In this document: one piece after another, positions 16,649 to 24,404 of the stretch
Numbering within the stretch: position 1 is the first letter of the stretch
How the letters are laid out: every line of letters starts with the position of its first letter
Assembly (NCBI GenBank): GCA_019637315.1
Contig: JAHBVU010000009.1
Location: 116,450-180,449 of the forward strand
DNA: 64,000 nucleotides
Source of the DNA: Gemmatimonadales bacterium
GTDB taxonomy: Bacteria; Gemmatimonadota; Gemmatimonadetes; Gemmatimonadales; GWC2-71-9
Reading direction: 5' to 3'
The notes under the pieces: model-generated
Seen by the model: only the letters and a program-made list of their open reading frames with translations
What the model was told of the DNA's origin: nothing
The model's database searches: none
Translations under genes and position numbers: made by a program

Positions 16649-17199
16649 CAGAGCAGACGCGCCTCCGCCCGAGGCTGATACCGGGGCGCCCCATCGCCCA
16701 GCTCGCTCTCGAACAGGACGACCCGGTCGACCAGGAAGGGCGCCACCGGCGCAAGCTCCGCCGCGACATCGTGCCAGCCGCTGGGCAGACGATGCCCCTC
16801 GCGCACCCGGCCCAGCGTCACGTGAGGGCGAAACGGCCGACCTTCTGGCGGGAAGCCCAACCCGTCGGCGCCGCGCTCGATCCGATCTTGCAGGAGTTCC
16901 AGGCCGGTGTCGGCCTCTGCCTCCAGATACAGCACCCGCGGCCTGGCCGTGTTCGGAAAGCACCCGAGGCCGGTCAATGACATGGCGACTGGCATCATCT
17001 CGCGGGTCGCGCGTTCGAGCAACTCCGCCAGCACATCAATTCGGTCGCTGGTAACCTCGCCAAAAAACTTGAGCGTCACGTGCAACCCGTCCTCGCCAAC
17101 CCAGCGAACCGGCCAGTTGGCCGCCTTGAGCCGGCGCATTGTCTCGACGGTCGCGCGCTCGACTTCGGGCGGCAACGGTACTGCCATGAACAGTCGCAT
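16648..17199 (-). CDS. thpR: RNA 2',3'-cyclic phosphodiesterase (2H superfamily)
   Basis: 183 residues. The two catalytic HxT motifs are HVTLKFFGEV (about residue 40) and HVTLGRVREG (about residue 127), as in ThpR/LigT. These enzymes open 2',3'-cyclic phosphates on RNA or tRNA halves. The start ATG 17199 follows GGAGTGT; a much longer upstream extension in the same frame overlaps arfB on the other strand and is rejected. Confidence 0.92.
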   Translation of the reverse strand: MRLFMAVPLPPEVERATVETMRRLKAANWPVRWVGEDGLHVTLKFFGEVTSDRIDVLAELLERATREMMPVAMSLTGLGCFPNTARPRVLYLEAEADTGLELLQDRIERGADGLGFPPEGRPFRPHVTLGRVREGHRLPSGWHDVAAELAPVAPFLVDRVVLFESELGDGAPRYQPRAEARLL

Positions 17200-17313
17200 A
17201 CACTCCTGACGCCAACGCTGATCGCACACGCAGGTCCCACTCCGAAACGTAACGGTCCCCAAGGGTTCGGGAAACACGCTTCCCTCCGGAGGTCCGCACT
17301 CTATACTTCGACG

Positions 17314-17730
17314 ATGCCGCGGCCGGTGTTTCGGATTCCTCCTGACGAACTCGACTTCCGGGCCAGCCGTTCGGGCGGCCCGGGGGGCCAGCACGTCAAT
17401 ACCAGCTCGACTCGGGTCGAGCTCAGGTGGAACGTCCGCACCACCAAGGCGCTCGACGACGCAGAGCGGGCTCGTGTTCTGGACCTTCTCCACGGTCGCA
17501 TCGACGACGACGGGTGGCTGCGGATCGTCGCCAGCGACTCGCGCAGTCAGTTCCACAATCGGGTGGCGGCGGAGGCGCGGATGACCGCGCTCGTCGATCA
17601 GGCACGTCGTCCGCCGCGGGTTCGGCATGCCACCCGCGTTCCGCGCACCGAGAAGTTGCGCCGGCTGGCCACCAAGCGGAAACGCGGGGACACCAAACGC
17701 CAGCGCCGCCGCCCCAGCGCCGATGAGTGA
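17314..17730 (+). CDS. arfB: Alternative ribosome-rescue factor B (YaeJ-like peptidyl-tRNA hydrolase)
   Basis: 138 residues. Single RF-1-type catalytic domain with the GGQ loop in SRSGGPGGQHVNTSSTRVEL at about residues 20-39, and no codon-recognition domain. The C-terminus is a basic tail (RRLATKRKRGDTKRQRRR) that enters the empty mRNA channel of stalled ribosomes in E. coli ArfB. It rescues non-stop ribosomes independently of trans-translation. Divergent from thpR; its end overlaps the next gene. Confidence 0.92.
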   Translation: MPRPVFRIPPDELDFRASRSGGPGGQHVNTSSTRVELRWNVRTTKALDDAERARVLDLLHGRIDDDGWLRIVASDSRSQFHNRVAAEARMTALVDQARRPPRVRHATRVPRTEKLRRLATKRKRGDTKRQRRRPSADE

Positions 17731-18022
17731 CGCGACCCGGGCCGAATGGCGCTACTTCGCGTCACGCGAGGTCGTGGAGGCACGAGTGTGGGCCGAAACC
17801 GGCGGGATTGCGGTCCACGAGAACATTTTCCGTTTCCGCGGGCGGCGCACCTGTCACCTGCTGGCCCGGGATGAGGCTGCACTGTTCGCCGCGGCCGGCT
17901 TGCTGGGCTGCCGCGACGAGTGGTTCCACCGAACCCGGACACCCCACTTCGACCTGATCGAGATCTACCTCGAACGGGCGCTGATCCGATGCAATCTGGT
18001 GCCGCCGGCAGAGCCCGACTGA
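17723..18022 (+). CDS. Small uncharacterised protein
   Basis: 99 residues from ATG 17723, overlapping the arfB stop by eight bases. Composition and motifs (CHLLARDEAALFAAAGLLGC, then EWFHRTRTPHFDLIEIYL) look like a real folded domain, with two Cys and an HFDL motif. There is a weak resemblance to DUF4031 proteins. Coupling to arfB suggests a translation-related or incidental operon partner. Confidence 0.6.
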   Translation: MSDATRAEWRYFASREVVEARVWAETGGIAVHENIFRFRGRRTCHLLARDEAALFAAAGLLGCRDEWFHRTRTPHFDLIEIYLERALIRCNLVPPAEPD

Positions 18023-18032
18023 CCGATCGGCG

Positions 18033-18596
18033 TCAGAGGCCCCGCGCAGCCAGTTGCCCCGCTCGCCCCACGAGGCGCCGCTCGAGATCCTCAGCCATAC
18101 CGTCAATCGTCGACCGATCGGCCCCCAAGACACCCACCAGAACTCGGCGGACCGGGTTGGCAACATCACGCTCGTCGCGCACCACCACCTCGGTACCCCG
18201 ATCCTTCGGAGTCAGGCGATAGATCCAGCGCCGGGTCGAGTCTGCCACCCCGGCGGGCCGGACCACCAGGCGCTCGGGAGGCAGCGCCTCCAACCGCTCC
18301 ATCGCGGTCTGCCGGCCGGCAGCACTGACCTCCCGCCAACGAATCAGGCCGGCGCCTGCTCCGTTGGGGAGCCGCTCGACGCTGGCCAGATCACGACGCC
18401 AGGCCGGCATGCCGTCCAGATCCGTCAGAACCAGCCAGACCGATTCAGGCGACGCCGGAATCCAGGCAACCGACTCTTCGGCGTGGCGAACCGGGAGTCG
18501 CGACCCGACAGCCCAGAGGGCCCCGGTCATCAGCAACGGCAGCAGCGCCAGGGCGCGCACGACCTGGCTGCGCCGACGCCGTTGACGACGATTCAT
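18033..18596 (-). CDS. SRPBCC (START-like) domain membrane-anchored protein
   Basis: 187 residues. A very basic N-terminus (MNRRQRRRRSQVVRA) precedes a transmembrane helix (about 14-30). The ligand-binding SRPBCC fold follows, with ESVWLVLTDLDGMPAWRRDL and WIYRLTPKDRGTEVVVRDER. This family binds hydrophobic ligands or acts as cyclase/dehydratase; no ligand can be inferred. The start overlaps the MarR stop (ATGA), so it is co-transcribed with and probably controlled by that regulator. Confidence 0.82.
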   Translation of the reverse strand: MNRRQRRRRSQVVRALALLPLLMTGALWAVGSRLPVRHAEESVAWIPASPESVWLVLTDLDGMPAWRRDLASVERLPNGAGAGLIRWREVSAAGRQTAMERLEALPPERLVVRPAGVADSTRRWIYRLTPKDRGTEVVVRDERDVANPVRRVLVGVLGADRSTIDGMAEDLERRLVGRAGQLAARGL

Positions 18597-19069
18597 GCAC
18601 CACCTCGCTTGGAAGACGATGACCCGGCCGCCCCATCCGCCATGCGGCGGGCGGCTCGCGCCAGGGTAAGGAGTCCTTCGACACCGGCTTCCCGCTCGCG
18701 AGCCGACAGGGTCGCGAGCAGCGCCCGCACCCGGGCGGGATCGAGCATCGACTGAGCCGCGACGATCGACACCCCGGCTTCTGTCAGCCGCAGCGCCACC
18801 CGGCGCCCGTCGGCAGGATCCCGCTCACGGCGCACCATCCCGGCCCGCACCAATCGATCCATCAGCAGCGACATCGTCGGGAGGGCCACGCCGAGGGCGT
18901 TGGCGAGTTCGGTGAGGGTTTGCCCCGCTTCCGCGTCGAGGTGCGCCAGAACGGTGGCCTGATGCGCACTGACCCGCTCCCCGCCCTGCCCGACCTGCTC
19001 GCGCTGTCGCAAGGCGTGATGGAGAATCGGATAAGCAGTGATCAGTTGAGCAGCAGGATCGCGCAGCAT
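18593..19069 (-). CDS. MarR family transcriptional regulator
   Basis: 158 residues. Winged helix-turn-helix with TLTELANALGVALPTMSLLM (recognition helix) and the wing RERDPADGRRVALRLTEAG. The MarR-type Asp-x-Arg motif (DGRR) is intact. An AT-rich 19-bp perfect inverted repeat lies 23 bases upstream of its ATG, which suggests autorepression and co-control of the SRPBCC gene. Confidence 0.92.
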   Translation of the reverse strand: MLRDPAAQLITAYPILHHALRQREQVGQGGERVSAHQATVLAHLDAEAGQTLTELANALGVALPTMSLLMDRLVRAGMVRRERDPADGRRVALRLTEAGVSIVAAQSMLDPARVRALLATLSAREREAGVEGLLTLARAARRMADGAAGSSSSKRGGA

Positions 19070-19091
19070 TCGACAAGACTAGTCATATTAT

Positions 19092-19110
19092 TTTTATTTG
19101 TCAAATAAAA
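19092..19110. promoter_or_regulatory. 19-bp inverted repeat, probable MarR operator
   Basis: TTTTATTTG-T-CAAATAAAA is a perfect inverted repeat in an AT-rich island. The gap lies between marR (minus, ATG at 19069) and the TonB-like gene (plus, ATG at 19200). It sits where the marR promoter should be. Length and symmetry are typical of MarR operators. Confidence 0.6.
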
Positions 19111-19199
19111 TTATTTGTCGGAAACACGGTGCGCGAAACCCGGTCCCCCTTGCCCCCGTCAGGATAGATTACATAGTGTTGACGCTGAGGACTCCGTCC

Positions 19200-19883
19200 A
19201 TGGCTGACTTTCGTGTGCTTCCGCCGTCCGGGCGTCCCTGGGACATGGGCGCGACGGCGAGCTTTGTGCTCCACGCACTGATCGTCTCTCCGCTTCTTCT
19301 GCCGCAGAACGATGTGTCGACCGAGACGAGCCCGTTCGATCAAATCGTCACTTTCTTCGTACCGCCGGATCGCCCGGCTGGGGCGGCCGGAGGCGGCGGG
19401 GTCGACTGGTCCGGCCTGGTCGAGCATTCGGGGGCAACCGAAGAGCCGCTCGCACACGCCGAGCCAGAGGAGACCATTGCGCTGGGTCCGCCCGGCGATC
19501 TGCTCAACCCGCTTCCAACCGACCTGCCGCCGGGCGCGCTCCTCGAAGAGGAGACCGCGCTGACCGAGATCGAAGTCGACTCGACCGTGGTGCGCGATCC
19601 GCGCAGCGCGGCGCCGGTCTATCCCGCCGAGCTCCTGGCCAAGAATGTCGAGGGTACCACGTTCGTGAACTACGTGGTCGACTCCACCGGTCGGGTCGAC
19701 AGCCTGTCGATTCGGGTGATTCAGTCGAGCCACCCCGAGTTCACCAACTCGGTGCGCAACGCGCTCGCGCTGATGTCCTTCCGGCCAGCGATCCAGGCCA
19801 ACCGGCCGGTGCGTCAGTGGGTCCAGCAGAACTTCGCGTTCCGGATCGTCCCGCCGACGCCTGCGCCGCCCGACTCGATGTGA
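19200..19883 (+). CDS. TonB-like energy transducer / TonB C-terminal domain protein
   Basis: 227 residues. Short N-terminus with a hydrophobic stretch (MGATASFVLHALIVSPLLLP), a proline- and glutamate-containing linker (about 60-130) and a C-terminal TonB domain (about 135-220; VNYVVDSTGRVDSLSIRVIQ and SFRPAIQANRPVRQWVQQNF). Role: likely transmits proton-motive force to outer-membrane receptors, or a TonB-domain protein of another use. The start ATG follows GAGGA. The stop overlaps the pxpA GTG (GTGA), coupling it to the oxoprolinase genes. Confidence 0.85.
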   Translation: MADFRVLPPSGRPWDMGATASFVLHALIVSPLLLPQNDVSTETSPFDQIVTFFVPPDRPAGAAGGGGVDWSGLVEHSGATEEPLAHAEPEETIALGPPGDLLNPLPTDLPPGALLEEETALTEIEVDSTVVRDPRSAAPVYPAELLAKNVEGTTFVNYVVDSTGRVDSLSIRVIQSSHPEFTNSVRNALALMSFRPAIQANRPVRQWVQQNFAFRIVPPTPAPPDSM

Positions 19884-20641
19884 GCACGATCGACCTCAAC
19901 GCGGATCTGGGTGAAGGATTCGGCCGCTATCGACTGACAGCCGACACCGAGTTACTGAGTCTGGTGACCTCTGCCAATGTGGCCTGCGGATTCCACGCGG
20001 GCGACGCCGTCGTGATGCGGGAAACGGTGTCGCGCGCGACGGCACGCCGTGTCACGATTGGTGCGCATCCTGGGTACCCTGACCTGCAGGGATTCGGTCG
20101 CCGCGACCTCGACGCCACGACGGATGAGATCGAGGCCTACCTGATCTATCAGATCGGCGCCCTTGCCGCCTTCTGTACGGCCTACGGCGCCCGACTCCGC
20201 TACGTCAAACCACACGGTGCGCTCTACAACCGCGCCGCCCGAGACGAGGCCACCGCGCGCGCGGTGGCACGGGCCATCCGAAGCGTCGACCCCGATCTCA
20301 TCCTGCTGGGGCTCGACGGCACCACGATGCTGGCCACGGCGGAAGCGGAGGGGGTTGCAGTAGCGCGCGAAGCGTTCGTCGATCGCGCCTACCGATCCGA
20401 CGGGCGCCTGGTGCCGCGTGACCAGCCCGGTGCGATCCTGGTCGAGATCCCCGCCATGGTCGAACGCGCAGTGCGGATGATCACCGATCGATATGTGATT
20501 GCCACCGACGGCACCCGCCGGATCGTTCGGCCGGACTCGCTCTGCGTCCACGGCGACGGCTCCGCAGCTGTCGCTGTGCTCGGCGCCATCCGGGAGCGAC
20601 TCGACATTCTGGGTATCGAGGTCGCGCCATTCGCGACCTGA
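19880..20641 (+). CDS. pxpA: 5-oxoprolinase subunit A (LamB/YcsF family)
   Basis: 253 residues from GTG. The family opening IDLNADLGEGFGRYRLTADT is followed by SANVACGFHAGDAVVMRETV and IGAHPGYPDLQGFGRRDLD. With PxpB and PxpC it performs ATP-dependent opening of 5-oxoproline to glutamate, removing damaged cyclised glutamine/glutamate. The stop TGA overlaps the pxpB ATG. Confidence 0.96.
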   Translation: MSTIDLNADLGEGFGRYRLTADTELLSLVTSANVACGFHAGDAVVMRETVSRATARRVTIGAHPGYPDLQGFGRRDLDATTDEIEAYLIYQIGALAAFCTAYGARLRYVKPHGALYNRAARDEATARAVARAIRSVDPDLILLGLDGTTMLATAEAEGVAVAREAFVDRAYRSDGRLVPRDQPGAILVEIPAMVERAVRMITDRYVIATDGTRRIVRPDSLCVHGDGSAAVAVLGAIRERLDILGIEVAPFAT

Positions 20642-21288
20642 TGAGACCGCGTCTCGCTCCGCACGGCGACGCGGGAATCGTGATCCGGTACGGTGCTCGA
20701 CTGCAGCCGGGACTCGATCGTGTGGTGCGTCATCATGCCTCCGTCCTCGAGGCCGGGAAACTTGCCGGTGTGATCGAGCTGGTCCCCGGGTACGTCTCGC
20801 TGACCGTACACTTCGACCCGGCCCAAACCTCCTTCGAAGAGCTGCGGGATCGGATCCTTCCCCTGCTCACGCTGGCGCCGCCAACACCAACCGAACGAGT
20901 CGGGCGAACCGTTGTCATTCCGGTTCAGTACGATGGTATGGATCTCGATGAGGTTGCCCGAGCCGCCGGCATCACAGTCGCAGAGGTCATCGACCGACAC
21001 ACCGCGCCGGAGTATCAGGTTGCGCTGCTTGGGTTCGTGCCAGGGTTTGCCTACCTCGAGCCGCTCGACCCTTGCCTTGTCCTGCCGCGGAGAGCGACGC
21101 CGAGAAGCAGGGTCCCCGCAGGCTCCGTGGCCATTGCCGGGGCACAGACTGGGGTGTATCCGGCCGAAACGCCAGGCGGCTGGCTGATCATCGGCACCAC
21201 CTCGCTTCGGCTCTTCGACCCCGACCGTCAGCCCCCCGCCCTGCTGACCGTGGGCGATCGGGTCCGATTCGAGGCGAGTGGCGGATGA
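20641..21288 (+). CDS. pxpB: 5-oxoprolinase subunit B (KipI/AHS1 family)
   Basis: 215 residues. The C-terminal cyclophilin-like domain shows LLGFVPGFAYLEPLDPCLVL and RSRVPAGSVAIAGAQTGVYP with ETPGGWLIIG, the canonical AHS1 pattern. It forms the catalytic complex with PxpC. It overlaps pxpA by one base and pxpC by four. Confidence 0.96.
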   Translation: MRPRLAPHGDAGIVIRYGARLQPGLDRVVRHHASVLEAGKLAGVIELVPGYVSLTVHFDPAQTSFEELRDRILPLLTLAPPTPTERVGRTVVIPVQYDGMDLDEVARAAGITVAEVIDRHTAPEYQVALLGFVPGFAYLEPLDPCLVLPRRATPRSRVPAGSVAIAGAQTGVYPAETPGGWLIIGTTSLRLFDPDRQPPALLTVGDRVRFEASGG

Positions 21289-22238
21289 TCCTCACGATTC
21301 GCAGCGTCTCGGGACTGGCCACGATTCAGGACCTCGGCTGGGCCTCTCAGCGGGCGATCGGTCTCCCGCCGTCGGGCGCCGTGGACCGCGCCGCGCTCTG
21401 CATCGCGAATGCCTTGGTGGGCAACCCCGTGACGACCGCCGGGATCGAGTTGACGCTCGGTCCGATCGAGATCGAGACGAGCCACTCGGTTCTCGTCGCT
21501 GCCACGGGATCCGTCGGCGAATGGCGGAGCGGAGACCAGATCTTACCGCCAGCAACCACCGTCGCCCTCCCGGCGGGAAGCCGGTTCCGCCTCGGGCCAG
21601 GTCCGCAGACCCGGTTCGGCTACCTCGCGATTTCGGGGGGAATGGCCGTTCCGGAACAGCTGGGAAGCCGAGCCACCTACCTGCCCACCGGGCTGGGGGG
21701 CTGGCACGGGCGGGGACTCCGCCCCGGCGACGTGCTTCCCGTGGGCGAGCCGAGCCCGGCACCTCCAGCCGGTACGGCAGCAGATTCGATCGCCGCACCG
21801 ACCGAGACGCCGATCCGCATCACGGGCGCAGGACACGACCATCTGTTCGACGAGCGGGCCGTCGCCGCCCTCGTCTCCGCACCGTATCGAATTCTGCCCC
21901 AGTCTGACCGGATGGGGTCACGGCTTGCCGGGCCGACGATTCACCCGCGAACCCGCGCCACCTTGCCCTCGGAGGGCACCTGCCTCGGCGCAATCCAAGT
22001 GCCTGACGACGGCAACCCGATCGTGATTCTGCACGACGGGCCGACCGTTGGCGGCTACCCCAAGGTCGCCGCGGTGATCGGCGCCGACCTGGGTCGCTTT
22101 GCGCAGGTACCTCTTGGTGGGCAGGTCCAATTCGCCTGGACCTCGAGAGCCGCCGCCGAGCGCGCCGCCCGACAGGCGCACGCCGCGCTCGGCCGTCTGG
22201 TCGCGGCTATCGGCCCCCGAGACTCCACTGCACGGTGA
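21285..22238 (+). CDS. pxpC: 5-oxoprolinase subunit C (KipA/AHS2 family)
   Basis: 317 residues from ATG 21285 (ATGA overlap with pxpB). The AHS2 signature is present: GLATIQDLGWASQRAIGLPP, SGAVDRAALCIANALVGNP, YLAISGGMAVPEQLGSRATY and LPQSDRMGSRLAG. The 3' end overlaps the end of the convergent DUF457 gene by 32 bases, so no terminator separates them. Confidence 0.95.
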   Translation: MILTIRSVSGLATIQDLGWASQRAIGLPPSGAVDRAALCIANALVGNPVTTAGIELTLGPIEIETSHSVLVAATGSVGEWRSGDQILPPATTVALPAGSRFRLGPGPQTRFGYLAISGGMAVPEQLGSRATYLPTGLGGWHGRGLRPGDVLPVGEPSPAPPAGTAADSIAAPTETPIRITGAGHDHLFDERAVAALVSAPYRILPQSDRMGSRLAGPTIHPRTRATLPSEGTCLGAIQVPDDGNPIVILHDGPTVGGYPKVAAVIGADLGRFAQVPLGGQVQFAWTSRAAAERAARQAHAALGRLVAAIGPRDSTAR

Positions 22239-23130
22239 CACTGGCCCACGAGGGCTCGCTGCCGTCCGAGTATCGCAGGTCGTAGATCCGCACGAGATCG
22301 TCGCGACCAAGCGCCACGGACGCTGGAAACCGGGCCCACCCGAGAAAAGCCCGCCCCTCGCGGGTCCGAGACGCAGCGAGGATCGCGACCGGGAATAGTG
22401 CATCGCGCATCACTTCCCGCTCCTGTCGAACCGTCGGCGTGGGCAGCAACCGTACAGTTCCCACGATCAGCCGATCGCCATAGTCGGCCACGAGCTGCTT
22501 CACGAACGGATTGACCGGCACCGCTGCCACCATCAGGTGCTTCGCCTCACCGAGTTCGGCACCGGCGGCTCGTCGGCCGAGCCAGGTCGTCCCGGCCATC
22601 AGCGCGACGTAGAGGGTCGCCGCCGCAACCGCCCAGTGGGCCGGCCGCGCCGAATCGGCCAGACCTCGGCGACGGGCCCGCACAGCGAGCACCAGGCCCA
22701 CGCCAAGGATGAGGTACATCCAGATATCGATGATGAAGAGCGTATCACCGTAGTACCAGCGATCCACCATCGGCATCAGCCAGCGCATGCCATAGCTGTT
22801 CAGGAAATCCAGCAGCGGGTGCGAGGCCGTTCCGATGGCTGCGAGAATCACGAGGCCGCGATAGGAGGCCCGGGTCTCGCCGGGTTTGGATCGCCAGCGG
22901 TCGTAGAGTAAGATCAAGGCGGCGACGATGAACGGCCAGACGATCAGTGCGGGTATCCCGTGGGTCAGGCCGCGCCGGAGCTCCAGGTTGCGGCCCATGA
23001 ACGCCGCGATGATGTCGATGTCCGGAATGTTGGCCGCAAGGACCAACGTCAAAGTGGCGCGAGTCGTCAGCGATCGAAGGCGAGTCTGCGCCAGTACGGC
23101 ACCGGCGAGAGTGTGACAAATCGGATCCAC
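22207..23130 (-). CDS. Metal-dependent membrane hydrolase, YdjM/DUF457 family
   Basis: 307 residues from GTG 23130 (GGGGATTGCC before it). The N-terminus has CHTLAGAVLAQTRLRSL, then NIPDIDIIAAFMG and RRGLTHGIPALIVWPF, with HPLLDFLNSYGMRWLMP. This His/Asp constellation in several transmembrane helices defines the family. The C-terminal part (about 200-307) is soluble. The substrate is unknown; bacterial members are proposed phospholipase-like or LexA-regulated membrane hydrolases. Convergent with pxpC. Confidence 0.85.
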   Translation of the reverse strand: MDPICHTLAGAVLAQTRLRSLTTRATLTLVLAANIPDIDIIAAFMGRNLELRRGLTHGIPALIVWPFIVAALILLYDRWRSKPGETRASYRGLVILAAIGTASHPLLDFLNSYGMRWLMPMVDRWYYGDTLFIIDIWMYLILGVGLVLAVRARRRGLADSARPAHWAVAAATLYVALMAGTTWLGRRAAGAELGEAKHLMVAAVPVNPFVKQLVADYGDRLIVGTVRLLPTPTVRQEREVMRDALFPVAILAASRTREGRAFLGWARFPASVALGRDDLVRIYDLRYSDGSEPSWASVTVQWSLGGR

Positions 23131-23240
23131 GGCAATCCCCGTTGGTAAGACGGGTGCAAATCTATCAGGGTCTGCCGAGTAGCTGCGGGTCGCACTGATG
23201 GCACCCCGACCTGTTGACCGACACCGAGGAGTTATCACCG

Positions 23241-23765
23241 ATGCGAGGACTGATCGCAACTGCGGCCACCCTGTTGACCGCTGGCACCTTGGCGGCTCAG
23301 GCTCAGGAGTCGGCCCGAACCGAGTGGGGCAATTTCAACTTCAATCGTGACCTCGGTCGAACCAGCGGTGCCGTCGCCGGCCCGGCAGACTCGGTTCATC
23401 GGGTCCTGCTCAAGACACTGGATGACCTGGGCCTCAAGATCAAAGACGACCAGACCGCACCACGACAGATTGCCATGGTCCGACATCGCCTGGTTCGCAG
23501 ACTGGGCAAGACGACGTTGTCCCGCTACTTCTCGTGCGGCCAGGGGCTGACCGGGCCTAACGCTGACACCTGGTACGTCTACCTGAACTTTCACAGTCGG
23601 ATCGCGGCTGGCGGCCCCGACAAGTCCCAGATCAATTTGGAAATCACCGCTGATGCGGTCGACGTTCCGGGCGGGCGCAATGATCGGGTTGCCTGTGCCA
23701 CAACTGGGAACCTCGAACTCGCCATCATCGAACGGATGCGGGCTGCGTTTCCAGGAGAGACCTGA
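23241..23765 (+). CDS. Secreted protein of unknown function
   Basis: 174 residues. The signal peptide MRGLIATAATLLTAGTLAAQ is followed by a soluble domain with two Cys (FSCGQGLTGPN and RVACATTGNLE) that could form a disulfide. GAGGAG precedes the ATG. The family was not recognised; the pattern resembles small envelope proteins common in Gemmatimonadota genomes. Divergent from the DUF457 gene. Confidence 0.6.
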   Translation: MRGLIATAATLLTAGTLAAQAQESARTEWGNFNFNRDLGRTSGAVAGPADSVHRVLLKTLDDLGLKIKDDQTAPRQIAMVRHRLVRRLGKTTLSRYFSCGQGLTGPNADTWYVYLNFHSRIAAGGPDKSQINLEITADAVDVPGGRNDRVACATTGNLELAIIERMRAAFPGET

Positions 23766-23999
23766 CCACCCTCCCCCGTTAGGCTCTGGCTGCCCCCAGG
23801 CCTGTGTCGGGACGGCGTGTCGGAACAACACAGCCTCGGCCTAACGCCCTGCAGTGACAGCGACTTAGGCGGCTCCACCGGTGGTACGGTCGTTGCAGCT
23901 ACGCAATCCTGAACCATCCCGGTCACCGATTACGTACTGAAAGAGAACCGTACCTCGAGTGCGAGCACCCGTTTTCGTTCGCGAAGGATATTGCAGGCC

Positions 24000-24404
24000 A
24001 TGAAGTTGCTGACCCTCCTCCTCACCCTGACGCTGGCCCTGAGCGGCTGCCTGGGCACTGACTCGCAGGAAGTCGCACTCGGACAGGAGTTCGAGCTGGC
24101 CCCGAATCAGAGCGTTCGCGTTGCCGGTACGCCGCTGATCATCGGCTTCCGCCGCGTGGTGGCCGATTCCCGCTGCCCGATCGATGCCCTGTGTGTTACC
24201 GAGGGACAGGCAGGCATCGAACTCGAGATCTTTGGCGGCGGCCCTGCGGAACCCATTCTGGTAAACAATCCGCTCCCGACGGCCTGGGCCGAGGACGGCT
24301 ATCGAATCCGGCTCCTCGACTTGCTGCCGCTCCGCACCGTGGCCGGCTCGATCGGGCCGGACCAGTACCGACTACGTCTGGCAGTCGACCTGACCGATCG
24401 TTAG
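24000..24404 (+). CDS. Small lipoprotein of unknown function
   Basis: 134 residues. Lipobox LTLALSGCLG (Cys18 or so). The mature part contains FRRVVADSRCPIDALCVTEG, a two-cysteine motif seen in many small bacterial lipoproteins of unknown role, then a beta-rich tail. The 3' end overlaps the comM stop by four bases on the opposite strand. Confidence 0.7.
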   Translation: MKLLTLLLTLTLALSGCLGTDSQEVALGQEFELAPNQSVRVAGTPLIIGFRRVVADSRCPIDALCVTEGQAGIELEIFGGGPAEPILVNNPLPTAWAEDGYRIRLLDLLPLRTVAGSIGPDQYRLRLAVDLTDR

